Positions 51,195 through 59,990 of a stretch of DNA of 64,000 bases are shown here, piece after piece. The DNA comes from Siminovitchia sediminis. Lineage in GTDB: Bacteria > Bacillota > Bacilli > Bacillales > Bacillaceae_C. Both the position numbers and the translations under genes were made by a program. The DNA lies in NCBI RefSeq assembly GCF_042680885.1, contig NZ_JBHUEO010000004.1, positions 1-64,000 of the forward strand. The letters are read 5' to 3'. How positions within the stretch are numbered: the stretch's first letter is position 1; every line of letters starts with the position of its first letter. The notes under the pieces are model-generated. The model did no database searches, was not told the origin of the DNA, and saw nothing but the letters and a program-made list of their open reading frames with translations.

Positions 51195-53330
51195 CTACAT
51201 CACCTTCTGTTCATTATTCCCAGGATATTCAATCCTTGAGTGAAAAAAACCGCTTAACGTTTCACAAAATGTGGATTTAATTTGCTCCAGCTGTTTAATT
51301 GTAATGTCGCATTCATCCAGCTGCCCGTCAAGAAGCCGGTCTTGTACGATTGAATCGACTAATGATTGTATAGCCGCTGGAGTCGGGTTCTTTAATGAAC
51401 GAACGGCTGCTTCTACACAATCTGCCAAACTGATGACGGCAGCTTCCTTGGATCTTGGTTTCGGGCCGGGATACCGGTATTCGGATTCCTCTGCCTCCTG
51501 AAACTGTTCCTTTGCCTTATAATAAAAGTATTTCAGAAGTGTGTTCCCATGATGTTGTTCCGCTATGTCAATCAATTCCTTCGGCATTTTATGTTTTCTC
51601 AATTCTGCAGCCCCGTCGGCAGCATGTGCGATGATAATATCTTTGCTTGTTGCAGGATTAAGTTTATTATGCGGATTTTCCATACTCATTTGGTTTTCTA
51701 TAAAGAAATGCGGCCTCTTTGTTTTTCCAATATCGTGATAATATGCGCCTACCCTTGCGAGCAAGCCATTGGCTCCAATTGTTTCACATGCAGCCTCCGC
51801 CAAATTCGCAACCATGACACTATGATGATAAGTCCCCGGGGCTTCGATGAGTATTTTTTTCAAAAGCGGATGATTCGGGCTGGATAATTCAAGCAGCCTC
51901 ATTGTAGATAAAATCCCAAAGCCTGCTTCCAAAAATGGAAGAATCCCCATGGTCAATATTGCGGACAGTATGCCTGATACCCCTCCAAACAGAAGGTAAT
52001 AGAAGTATTCCAAATGGCTTATTTGTCCGCTGCGGATGAATAACAGGAAAAATATCAGCAGTATATTAACGCAAGCAATCATCAAACCTGCCCTTAATAA
52101 AGTCAAACGTTCATTTCTTTCAGACAGAAACAGGATGCCGGCGAGTCCGCTAAATAATATATAGAGGGCTATTTCCACATGAATGGTTCCTGAAATCCCA
52201 CCATGGAAAACAATACTTCCGCATGCTGCCAGCAGCATGGCGGTGATTAACGCAAATCGTTCATTGACCATGACTCTGATCAGCATAGGGGCAACAGCTG
52301 CCGGGTAAATATAAGCAATCCCGGACTGATGATGTTGTTCAATCCAACCAAATATCTTCATAACTGTTAAAGCACCGATGAATACAATGGCTACAAGAAG
52401 TAATTGGGACAGTTTTTTATCCTCAACTACCTTCAATTTCGTAAAAGGAAGATACAGGGCTCCCATACAGAGCAACACAAAAATAGCCAGGCCTGCAAAG
52501 GGCTGCACAGTCGGAGTGCTCTTCAATAGTCCAAGCATTTCTAACTGGCGGTAAATATCCCTGTCAATTAAATGTCCTTCTTGCACAATCACCTGGCCTT
52601 GCAAAATTTTAACTGGTTCAACTTCCTCCATTGCCTGCTGCTGTTTTTCTTCAGTCAGCGCAGGGTCATATATGTCATTCGGAACGATCGCATATTTCCC
52701 GAGTTCCCTAGCAGCCTCTTCTACATTTTTCTCCAAGGCCGCTGCTTCAATACGGGAATTGATTGCAGATCTTTCCCTCTCCAATTGCTCTTCTCTGATT
52801 TTTCTGTCCATAATGGCTTCAACATTTGCAATCAATACGGTACGTGCCTTTTCCAGGTCCTCCTCATCAGCCTCCAGCAGCCGGGTAAGTGATCGATCCG
52901 AAATGGATTCTGTCACATCTTCCGTTACATCAGCCGTCAGCTTGGTCTTTAATAAAGAAAGCTTGGAAGAGTTGGAGTGCTTACTTTTTGAATCTTCTTC
53001 CTCCTGATTCACTTCCTTAACAAAATCAAATATCGAAGTCAGAAGCAGCACCCTATTTTGTGCGGTTTCCTTGTTATGTACATATACTTCTTCAACCTCT
53101 TCTGCCGCCCTCTTTCGTTCTTCAGCTGTTTTTTGTTCATCTTCAATCGTTTTAGGTGAGCGGATGGTTTTATCAGCAATAGAAAATAGCTCCATATTAT
53201 ATGTCTCAGGTTTGACATTCGTAAAAAGGATGGCAAATATTAAAAGACCCAACAGCAAAAATATAAGGCTTGTAAACACCTTATAACTAAGAATCTTTCG
53301 CAAATTTTTAATATGCTCCTGAAAGTTCAT
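51195..53330 (-). CDS. pgpH: Cyclic-di-AMP phosphodiesterase PgpH (7TMR-HD family)
   Basis: A 711-residue membrane protein with a large extracellular 7TMR-HDED domain, seven membrane helices and a C-terminal HD phosphohydrolase domain. HD residues: YHHSVMVANLAEAA, YYHDIGKTKRP, HAADG. PgpH hydrolyses c-di-AMP to pApA in Listeria and Bacillus. It is downstream of phoH with a 137-base gap. GGGGGAAG lies before the ATG. Confidence 0.94.
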   Translation of the reverse strand: MNFQEHIKNLRKILSYKVFTSLIFLLLGLLIFAILFTNVKPETYNMELFSIADKTIRSPKTIEDEQKTAEERKRAAEEVEEVYVHNKETAQNRVLLLTSIFDFVKEVNQEEEDSKSKHSNSSKLSLLKTKLTADVTEDVTESISDRSLTRLLEADEEDLEKARTVLIANVEAIMDRKIREEQLERERSAINSRIEAAALEKNVEEAARELGKYAIVPNDIYDPALTEEKQQQAMEEVEPVKILQGQVIVQEGHLIDRDIYRQLEMLGLLKSTPTVQPFAGLAIFVLLCMGALYLPFTKLKVVEDKKLSQLLLVAIVFIGALTVMKIFGWIEQHHQSGIAYIYPAAVAPMLIRVMVNERFALITAMLLAACGSIVFHGGISGTIHVEIALYILFSGLAGILFLSERNERLTLLRAGLMIACVNILLIFFLLFIRSGQISHLEYFYYLLFGGVSGILSAILTMGILPFLEAGFGILSTMRLLELSSPNHPLLKKILIEAPGTYHHSVMVANLAEAACETIGANGLLARVGAYYHDIGKTKRPHFFIENQMSMENPHNKLNPATSKDIIIAHAADGAAELRKHKMPKELIDIAEQHHGNTLLKYFYYKAKEQFQEAEESEYRYPGPKPRSKEAAVISLADCVEAAVRSLKNPTPAAIQSLVDSIVQDRLLDGQLDECDITIKQLEQIKSTFCETLSGFFHSRIEYPGNNEQKVM

Positions 53331-53467
53331 GGATCTTCCCCCACCTTTTACGAAAAGGATATAAAAAGGATATATAAGTACAATATAGCAGTTTGGGAGC
53401 TCAAAGACACTACTATTTTTCGAAACATGATGAGTGGCGGCATGCGGAGGAGCGACTAACCCCGAAC

Positions 53468-54442
53468 TCAGCGTCCGGGGTTAGTCTCATTTTGCGCATA
53501 TGCTTTAATGACCTTTGCCACGAGAGGATGACGGACAACATCGCTTTCTTCAAAATGTATGAAAGCAATATCCTTTACACCTTGTAAAATAACTTCTGCT
53601 GTCCCCAGGCCTGATTTAACGCCCGGGGGAAGGTCTACTTGTGTGGAATCTCCTGTAATCACCATTTTGGAACCGAAACCCAGCCTCGTTAAAAACATTT
53701 TCATTTGAGCATGTGTCGTATTTTGCGCCTCGTCCAAAATAACAAAGGCATCATCCAGTGTACGTCCCCTCATGTACGCAAGCGGGGCAATTTCTATCGT
53801 TTCTCTTTCTATCAGTCTTTGGGTATGTTCCGCTCCCAGTACATCGTGAAGAGCATCATACAGGGGACGAAGATATGGATCAACCTTTTCCTTTAAATCA
53901 CCCGGCAGAAAACCGAGACTTTCTCCTGCTTCAACTGCAGGACGAGTTAATATAATTTTATTGACATTGCCGCTTTTTAAAGCAGCCACTGCCATGACAA
54001 CGGCCAGGTATGTTTTTCCTGTACCGGCGGGTCCAATTCCAAACACCAGGTCATGTCTTCGAACGGCCTCAACGTAATGACGCTGGCCCAGAGTTTTTAC
54101 CCGTATGGCTTTGCCTTTGGCGTTCCGGGTAATCTCCTCATCGTATAAGTCTGAAAAGTACTCAATTTTCCCTTGCTTCGCCATTTGAGCCGCATAAACA
54201 GTATCACGGAGACCAATTCGAATTCCGCGCCGCATGACAGTGATCAGCTGCCTGATCGTTTCTTCAGCACGGGCAGCATCCTCTGGAGGACCAGTTACAT
54301 TCAGAGCTTCACCGCGTGTTACAATTTTAACTCCAAATTCCTTTTCAAGCGTTTTTAAATTACTGTCTCCATTTCCAAATAACACTGGAGCTTCATCATC
54401 ACTTTCCAATTGAATTTGTGTTGTAATTAATTCTTCAGCCAT
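53468..54442 (-). CDS. phoH: PhoH family ATPase
   Basis: A 324-residue PhoH/YbeZ-like P-loop ATPase: Walker A GPAGTGKTYLA at about 145, Walker B FVILDEAQNT near 235, and sensor-like ITGDSTQVD. It is associated with YbeY in ribosome and RNA quality control. ATG at 54442 overlaps the yqfD stop by one base (TAATG) and is preceded by AAGGAGATG. A hairpin with arms ACTAACCCCG and CGGGGTTAGT at 53455-53485 covers its stop codon but lacks a T run. Confidence 0.94.
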   Translation of the reverse strand: MAEELITTQIQLESDDEAPVLFGNGDSNLKTLEKEFGVKIVTRGEALNVTGPPEDAARAEETIRQLITVMRRGIRIGLRDTVYAAQMAKQGKIEYFSDLYDEEITRNAKGKAIRVKTLGQRHYVEAVRRHDLVFGIGPAGTGKTYLAVVMAVAALKSGNVNKIILTRPAVEAGESLGFLPGDLKEKVDPYLRPLYDALHDVLGAEHTQRLIERETIEIAPLAYMRGRTLDDAFVILDEAQNTTHAQMKMFLTRLGFGSKMVITGDSTQVDLPPGVKSGLGTAEVILQGVKDIAFIHFEESDVVRHPLVAKVIKAYAQNETNPGR

Positions 54443-55632
54443 TATTCATCTCCTTGTGTGATGGGTTTCTCTACTGCAATATCTTCTATTACTTGGAAAT
54501 ACATCGTCAGCTTAACTTTACCATTCTCAACTTCTTCATGCAAAATAATCTCCTCATCAATTTCAGCATCTTCCGGTATAGTTTTCAGCACATCCCTTCT
54601 GGCCAAATCTTTTGCTGCTTCGACCGCTTCTTTCCTGGTTAAAGAACGCTTATATTGCTCTGTTTCCCTTATTGTTTTTTCCATATAGGAAACGGGCATT
54701 TTCCATCCAAGGAACCGAATGGGGTAGTTGTCCGTTTCCTCCTCATATTTTTCATAATCGTTTCTTTTAAACCCCCAGAACGGGATCGTAACTGAACCAA
54801 TTTGTATCAGATGCTTCCTGTTTTCTTCGCCTGTGAATACTTGAAAGGTGGATTTCAATGGAAATTCAGCCTCGGTTTGGTACCATGTCTTTCCCCAAAC
54901 TTTTCCCTTGGAAGACACAATGATTGGATCTTCTTCATTTCCAATATTGCCTGAGACTAGAGTTTGGCCCTTTTTCACAAATTGATTTACTTTTACAAGC
55001 GGTTGGCCTTTTTCAACAAACAGCTTGGTGATCACCGCTTTTTTTGCAGCAATCAAATGTCCGGGAGATCGGGCTTCCTGCTTTTTCGGTTCATTTTTTT
55101 CCACGACCTGAAAATGAAAGGTTGTCCCCCTCAGTTCGACTCCGACCCATGTGATATTGTCCACCCTCTCCGTTAATTCCTTTTGGATTTTCTCAAGATC
55201 CTGATTTTTGAAATGTGAGGTACCGACTTGTACACCAAGTTTTTCCAGCTCTTTCCTGATTTTATGTTCCGTTTCCGGATTGGCCCCATTAATTTCAATG
55301 CCCCATGTAATATTGGATAGAACAGTGATCATTAGCATAAATAAGAGCATTCCTCCCAAAAATCCACTGTTCCTTATTAATCTCTTCCATAAGAATGGAG
55401 CCCCTTCACCGCGGACAAAAGAGATCTGGCATTCAAAACGGCGTGCAGCGTTTCTTAATTTATGTATGTCCTGAAGCGGAATATAAAAAAGCATGGCACC
55501 CGTTTTATACCGTTTCACTTTCCAGATGACAATTCCATCTCTTGTCAATTTGTTTAAAAAAAGCTCAAGTCCGGGTCCGTCTGCCTTTACGAACACCCTG
55601 CCTGTCAGAAAGGTGATCCAGCGGTTTTTCAT
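54442..55632 (-). CDS. yqfD: Sporulation protein YqfD
   Basis: A 396-residue sporulation protein with one membrane helix (about residues 86-106) and a large external domain. It is induced in the mother cell by SigE in B. subtilis. The ATG at 55632 has AGGGGTGG five bases upstream; a GTG three codons earlier is the longer frame. It follows yqfC by 11 bases, and its stop overlaps phoH. Confidence 0.9.
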   Translation of the reverse strand: MKNRWITFLTGRVFVKADGPGLELFLNKLTRDGIVIWKVKRYKTGAMLFYIPLQDIHKLRNAARRFECQISFVRGEGAPFLWKRLIRNSGFLGGMLLFMLMITVLSNITWGIEINGANPETEHKIRKELEKLGVQVGTSHFKNQDLEKIQKELTERVDNITWVGVELRGTTFHFQVVEKNEPKKQEARSPGHLIAAKKAVITKLFVEKGQPLVKVNQFVKKGQTLVSGNIGNEEDPIIVSSKGKVWGKTWYQTEAEFPLKSTFQVFTGEENRKHLIQIGSVTIPFWGFKRNDYEKYEEETDNYPIRFLGWKMPVSYMEKTIRETEQYKRSLTRKEAVEAAKDLARRDVLKTIPEDAEIDEEIILHEEVENGKVKLTMYFQVIEDIAVEKPITQGDE

Positions 55633-55643
55633 ATGTGCCACCC

Positions 55644-55928
55644 CTATTCATTCAGATACATCACTTCGTTTATTTTGCCTTCAAGTAATATTTCTTCAGG
55701 CAATATGGTCTTAATTACAAAAGATTGACCTTTTATCAGGAGTTGGCCCTGTTTTAAAAGCAGCCGTACTTCCTTGTCAGAAAAAGCCAGGAGGCCTTTG
55801 TGATTTTCAATATAAATATGGAGCTGCCCAACAATCGTTACGCGAGGGAGGTCCATCATTACATCCGGAGGAAGTTCCATTTTGTCGGTTGCCCACTTGC
55901 GGAATTTTTGTCTCCATTTCTTCGGCAT
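55644..55928 (-). CDS. yqfC: Sporulation protein YqfC
   Basis: A 94-residue YabP/YqfC-type protein with an OB-like fold: LPRVTIVGQLHIYIENHKGLLAFSDKEVRLL is characteristic. It is associated with yqfD in the mother cell. The start at 55928 (MPKKWRQKFRKW) has AAAGGGGG ten bases upstream; that sequence is buried in a hairpin (see 55936-55978). Longer frame to 55949 includes it. Confidence 0.9.
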   Translation of the reverse strand: MPKKWRQKFRKWATDKMELPPDVMMDLPRVTIVGQLHIYIENHKGLLAFSDKEVRLLLKQGQLLIKGQSFVIKTILPEEILLEGKINEVMYLNE

Positions 55929-55935
55929 AAAAAAA

Positions 55936-55978
55936 GAACCCCCTTTCATCTCATATGTATGAGTTGAAAAGGGGATTC
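55936..55978 (-). promoter_or_regulatory. Terminator-like hairpin that includes the yqfC ribosome binding site
   Basis: On the minus strand GAATCCCCTTTTCAACTCATA pairs with its partner ending GAAAGGGGGTTC; seven T then the yqfC ATG follow. The stem covers AAAGGGGG, the only ribosome binding site of yqfC. It can stop transcription from yqfB and, if transcribed, hide the yqfC start. Confidence 0.75.
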
Positions 55979-55989
55979 ATCACATGAAT

Positions 55990-56493
55990 TTACCTTAAGC
56001 GGCTATATCTTCTTTTAGCTCTAGGAGGTCCAAGTACCTCCGACATAATAATGCCTTTAACAATATCATCCTGTTGAAAAAAAACCGGAGATGCTGGCGA
56101 TGAAGGTGCTTCCGTTTTATGTTCATTCATTTTCTCCTTGGCGGCTTCAGCTTTCCTTTTAAACTGCTCCGCCTGTCTTTTTAAGGATTCTGCTTCCTTT
56201 TCCAGCTTTTTGTATTGATTTTCTGCCTCTGATTTTTTCTTTTCAATCTGCGGCTGCATTTCAGATAACAGAATTTCAGCTGCCTCCTTTAAGCTCCTCG
56301 GTATCTCGGCAGCAACAGGCCTGGAAACCGGCTCAGGTCTTACGGGAGCAGGTTTTCTCTCCGTCTGTTTGGGCTGAACAGGACGGTTGGGCGTTTTTTT
56401 ATTTTCTTGATTTGCCCGTTTCTTCTGTTCGTTCGCCCGGTTGACGAAAAAACTGATCAGTGCAATGACTAAAATGGGCAAAAACTGTTCCAA
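55990..56493 (-). CDS. yqfB: YqfB-like protein with N-terminal anchor and coiled coil
   Basis: A 167-residue protein: one N-terminal membrane helix (MEQFLPILVIALISFFVN), a Lys/Pro/Arg-rich linker, a long Glu/Lys/Gln coiled coil (about 90-140) and a conserved C terminus QDDIVKGIIMSEVLGPPRAKRRYSRLR. Third gene of nfeD-floA-yqfB, the SigW-controlled unit of B. subtilis. GGAGG lies upstream. Function unknown; probable membrane scaffold near flotillin. Confidence 0.8.
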   Translation of the reverse strand: MEQFLPILVIALISFFVNRANEQKKRANQENKKTPNRPVQPKQTERKPAPVRPEPVSRPVAAEIPRSLKEAAEILLSEMQPQIEKKKSEAENQYKKLEKEAESLKRQAEQFKRKAEAAKEKMNEHKTEAPSSPASPVFFQQDDIVKGIIMSEVLGPPRAKRRYSRLR

Positions 56494-56558
56494 AGGAGGT
56501 ACCCCCTTTCCAATGAGGACATAGACCGAAATCAGTTATTTTGGACAGGTGTGATCCA

Positions 56559-57560
56559 TTATTCAGGCTTTTTGTTTTTATCTTCAGCAGGCTTTGTCAT
56601 TCTTCCGATTGAATCACGCATATCTGTATCTGCATCGATATTTCTTAGAGACAAGTAGTCCATTACACCAAGATTTCCTGATTTGAGCGCTGATGACATG
56701 GCAAGAGGCACTTCCGCTTCTGCTTCGACAACTTTGGCTCTCATTTCCTCGACGCGAGCTTTCATTTCCTGCTCTTTTGCCACAGCCATTGCACGTCTTT
56801 CCTCGGCTTTTGCCTGGGCAATTTTTTTGTCTGCTTCAGCCTGGTCTGTCTGGAGCTGGGCACCGATATTTTTTCCGATATCCACATCGGCAATATCAAT
56901 GGAAAGAATCTCGAAAGCTGTACCTGCGTCCAGGCCTTTGGCTAAAACTGTCCGGGAAATCATATCCGGATTTTCTAAAACTTTTTTATGATCATCACTT
57001 GAACCAATGGTGGAGACTACTCCTTCCCCAACACGGGCGATCACTGTTTCTTCTCCTGCACCCCCGACAAGTCTGTCAATGTTTGCCCGTACAGTAATAC
57101 GCGCCTTTGCCTTCACTTCAATTCCATCCATGGCAACCCCGGCAATAAACGGTGTCTCAATTACCTTCGGATTAACACTCATCTGTACAGCTTCCAATAC
57201 ATCACGGCCTGCAAGGTCAATGGCTGCCGCACGTTCAAAGGTTAATTCTATGTTTGCTCTTTGGGCAGCAATCAGCGCATTTACAACACGATCCACATTA
57301 CCTCCAGCCAAGTAATGGCTCTCCAGCTGGTTAGTGGCAACATTAATTCCGGCTTTATGGGCCTTAATCATCGGTTCTACAACACGCCTGGGGATAACCC
57401 TTCTTAACCTCATTCCGATTAAAGTAAATATGCCGATTCTGACTCCCGCAGCCAACGCGGAAATCCACAGGCCGACCGGGACGAAGGTAAACAATACTGC
57501 CAGAACAATAATGGCTATGACGACAATAATTAATAAAAACAATGTTTCAGCACCCAGCAT
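56559..57560 (-). CDS. floA: Flotillin-like protein FloA
   Basis: A 333-residue flotillin-like membrane protein: N-terminal hydrophobic hairpin (about 5-45), SPFH-like domain, and a Glu/Ala coiled-coil segment (QAEADKKIAQAKAEERRAMAVAKEQEMKARVEEMRA). FloA organises functional membrane microdomains. ATG preceded by GGAGGAG six bases upstream, following nfeD by 24 bases. No odd features. Confidence 0.96.
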   Translation of the reverse strand: MLGAETLFLLIIVVIAIIVLAVLFTFVPVGLWISALAAGVRIGIFTLIGMRLRRVIPRRVVEPMIKAHKAGINVATNQLESHYLAGGNVDRVVNALIAAQRANIELTFERAAAIDLAGRDVLEAVQMSVNPKVIETPFIAGVAMDGIEVKAKARITVRANIDRLVGGAGEETVIARVGEGVVSTIGSSDDHKKVLENPDMISRTVLAKGLDAGTAFEILSIDIADVDIGKNIGAQLQTDQAEADKKIAQAKAEERRAMAVAKEQEMKARVEEMRAKVVEAEAEVPLAMSSALKSGNLGVMDYLSLRNIDADTDMRDSIGRMTKPAEDKNKKPE

Positions 57561-57584
57561 GATTTCTCCTCCTTCATTTTTATA

Positions 57585-58886
57585 TCAGACTGCCCGAACA
57601 ACAATTCGGGAACCTTCTACTTTGACTATTTTAACTTGTGTTTCTTTTTCAATAAAACTCCCTTCAGCGACTACATCAAGGCGTTCATCATCCACCTTGA
57701 CAGTTCCTGACGGCCGAAGCGGCGTCATTGATACTCCCACACGCCCGATTAATTCCAACCGATTTACATTTGAAACATATCCGCTTTCTGTATTCGTTGA
57801 GTCTGTTAAAATAAATTTTCTGAAAATATTCACTCTTTTACCAAACACCTTTAACATAATAATGATGAGAAGTACAGCCAGAATTAAAGAGGCAACAATC
57901 GACATACCCATATGCACCACATTTTCGCCTGCCAGCAGCATACTGCCGATAACAGCAGCTCCACCCGATATTCCAAGGATTCCGCCGGCAACAAATATTT
58001 CAGCAGCAATCAGGATTAAGCCGATAACGAATAAGATAATGGATTCATACCCGGCCAGGCCTGCGACATAATGTCCGTAAAAAAATAGCAGCAAAGCGGA
58101 AAGTCCCATTCCTCCCGGCAGGCCGAATCCTGGTGAATATAATTCAAGTACCAGGCCAAGGCTTGCAATAGACAGCAAAATAGGGACAACAATCGGATGG
58201 GTAATAAACCTGGCAAGCGATTCGGCAAAGGCGGGCTCAATGGTTTCAACTTTGGCTTCAGACAAGCCTAAAGCTTGAAGCAACTCATCCATATTATGAA
58301 CGGTCCCTTCGGAGTAGCCTACTTTTAAGGCCTGACCAGCCTCAAGTGTCAACAGTTCCCCCTTTTCCTTTAAATCAGGAAGATCAACCTTATTGCTTGC
58401 CATCGCTTTGGCAATATCGGGGTCACGTCCACTCTTTTTGGCTGCAGCTTCCATGGCTGCCAGCCACATGCTTTCGGCCTTTTCACCTGCAGCGTTCCCT
58501 TGCTGATCAATGACAGCCGCCGCACCCATTACAGCATTGGGTGTCATATAAATTTCATCGGTATGCAACGCTATATAGGCCCCTGCGGAAATCGCCCACG
58601 AATTGACAAAGGTTACGGTTTTTACATCGGTATCAGCAATCCTGTTTCCAATATCGCGAGCGGCATCCACAGCTCCTCCCGGAGTATTCATATTAAACAC
58701 TATGAGATCAGCCTTTTCCTTTTCGGCCGTGCTGATAGCTCTGTCCAAAAAGGCATGAAGGCCTTTTTCTACTTCATCTTCTATAGGGATCACATAGACC
58801 TTTTTATCCTGACTGTCCGCCTGTACGGGAATCAATAACATCATCGCCATCATGACCAGGAGCACCGAAGCCAGAATTCTTTTCAA
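57585..58886 (-). CDS. nfeD: NfeD-type membrane serine protease
   Basis: A 433-residue protein: signal peptide, ClpP-like serine protease domain (NTPGGAVDAA, NSWAISAGAYIALH, PNAVMGAAAV), five to six membrane helices, then an OB-fold NfeD domain (RPSGTVKVDDERLDVVAEG). It is the long NfeD1b type that pairs with flotillin. Start is TTG at 58886 preceded by GGGAGGGGG. First gene of the SigW operon. Protease substrates unknown. Confidence 0.94.
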   Translation of the reverse strand: MKRILASVLLVMMAMMLLIPVQADSQDKKVYVIPIEDEVEKGLHAFLDRAISTAEKEKADLIVFNMNTPGGAVDAARDIGNRIADTDVKTVTFVNSWAISAGAYIALHTDEIYMTPNAVMGAAAVIDQQGNAAGEKAESMWLAAMEAAAKKSGRDPDIAKAMASNKVDLPDLKEKGELLTLEAGQALKVGYSEGTVHNMDELLQALGLSEAKVETIEPAFAESLARFITHPIVVPILLSIASLGLVLELYSPGFGLPGGMGLSALLLFFYGHYVAGLAGYESIILFVIGLILIAAEIFVAGGILGISGGAAVIGSMLLAGENVVHMGMSIVASLILAVLLIIIMLKVFGKRVNIFRKFILTDSTNTESGYVSNVNRLELIGRVGVSMTPLRPSGTVKVDDERLDVVAEGSFIEKETQVKIVKVEGSRIVVRAV

Positions 58887-58924
58887 AAAACCCCCTCCCT
58901 TCCCTTATACCTAGTTCCTATCAT

Positions 58925-58951
58925 TACGGATAACAGGAGAAAAAAGTTTCA
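58925..58951 (-). promoter_or_regulatory. SigW-type promoter of nfeD-floA-yqfB
   Basis: On the minus strand TGAAAC (58946-58951) and CGTA (58925-58928) are 17 bases apart, matching the extracytoplasmic-stress sigma consensus. The equivalent operon in B. subtilis is under SigW control. It lies about 40 bases before the TTG start. A palindrome TTATTATACATATAATAA sits just upstream at 58965-58982. Confidence 0.75.
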
Positions 58952-59151
58952 ATGTTTTTCACACTTATTATACATATAATAAATAAGAAAAATGTAATTT
59001 CTGCTTCATAGATTTTTGAGTCAGGGAAATTGGCAAGGAATTTTGTTGGTATGTATCCATCCACCCTATGATTCATTGGCATTCCTTTACAACATTCGTA
59101 TGATCTTCATCATTGTGGGCTCAGCGGGGCAGGTTGATAATATACATACCT

Positions 59152-59189
59152 AACAAAAGCCGGAAAGCATGGCTTTCCGGCTTTTGTTT
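59152..59189. terminator. Bidirectional terminator after yqeY
   Basis: AACAAAAGCCGGAAAGC and its perfect partner GCTTTCCGGCTTTTGTT form a stem with runs of T on both sides. It ends yqeY on the minus strand. The 58983-59151 stretch shows no gene. Confidence 0.88.
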
Positions 59190-59196
59190 AAACACT

Positions 59197-59643
59197 TTAT
59201 GACAGATGCCGCTGGACAAGCTTGCTGACAAGCGCTCCATTAGCCTTTCCTTTTACTTTGGGCATCAGGACACCCATCACTTTGCCCATATCAGCCTTTG
59301 ACGATGCACCCGTCTCAGCTATCGCTTGCTGAACGAGCTTTTCGACTTCTTCATCACTCAGCTGTTCCGGCATGTAAACACTGATATATTCAAGTTCTTC
59401 TTGTACTTTCTGGGCGAGATCTTCACGTCCAGCTTTTTTGAATTCTTGGAGGGATTCATTACGCTGCTTTACTTCGCGAGAAAGGACTGTCAACTCTTCA
59501 TCTTCGGACAATTGTTTATTGCCCAGCTTGATTGCTTCATTCTGCAATGCAGCTTTTAGCATGCGAATCACTGAAAGCTTTTCTTTTTCTTTGCTTTTCA
59601 TCGCCTGCTTCATATCCTCATTTAAACGATTTAGAAGATTCAT
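59197..59643 (-). CDS. yqeY: GatB/YqeY domain protein
   Basis: A 148-residue protein of the YqeY family, related to the tRNA-binding C-terminal domain of GatB. Helical with conserved segments LNRLNEDMKQAMKSKEKEKLSVIRML and KADMGKVMGVLMPKVKGKA. It may interact with tRNA amidotransferase substrates; function is not settled. It lies 15 bases after rpsU with AAAGGGTGG upstream. Confidence 0.93.
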   Translation of the reverse strand: MNLLNRLNEDMKQAMKSKEKEKLSVIRMLKAALQNEAIKLGNKQLSEDEELTVLSREVKQRNESLQEFKKAGREDLAQKVQEELEYISVYMPEQLSDEEVEKLVQQAIAETGASSKADMGKVMGVLMPKVKGKANGALVSKLVQRHLS

Positions 59644-59658
59644 TTGTCCACCCTTTAA

Positions 59659-59829
59659 TTACTTGCGTTTTCTAGCTGCTTCAGATTTTTTCTTGCGTCT
59701 AACGCTTGGTTTTTCATAAAACTCGCGTTTCCTATATTCTTGTAGAGTCCCTGTTTTAGAAACAGTACGCTTAAAACGACGAAGAGCATCCTCAAGCGAT
59801 TCATTTTTGCGAACGACTGTTTTTGACAT
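59659..59829 (-). CDS. rpsU: 30S ribosomal protein S21
   Basis: A 56-residue protein MSKTVVRKNESLEDALRRFKR... with a very basic C terminus RRKKKSEAARKRK, typical for S21. GGAGGGAGGG precedes the ATG. It forms a conserved pair with yqeY. In B. subtilis S21 promotes translation initiation and affects biofilm and sporulation. Confidence 0.97.
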   Translation of the reverse strand: MSKTVVRKNESLEDALRRFKRTVSKTGTLQEYRKREFYEKPSVRRKKKSEAARKRK

Positions 59830-59990
59830 CTAACTTTCCCTCCCTCCGAACGAGCGATCACATATAAATGGATCGAAATCCATGTACTAAGCAATTATAT
59901 TATAACAATTATTTCAGGTCAATGGATTGAGCATACGATTTTTTGCATGTTCCGCTAAAACAACCCATATCATTCAGTAGGGGTGAGGAC

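Noticed and set aside
53455..53485. Strong hairpin at the phoH stop as a terminator
   Set aside because: The stem is good, but no T run follows on the minus strand, so I mention it only in the phoH entry.
57334..58071. 245-codon plus-strand frame opposite nfeD and floA
   Set aside because: It is the antisense of two well-supported genes, is Thr/Ile-rich as expected from antisense of membrane genes, and has no ribosome site.
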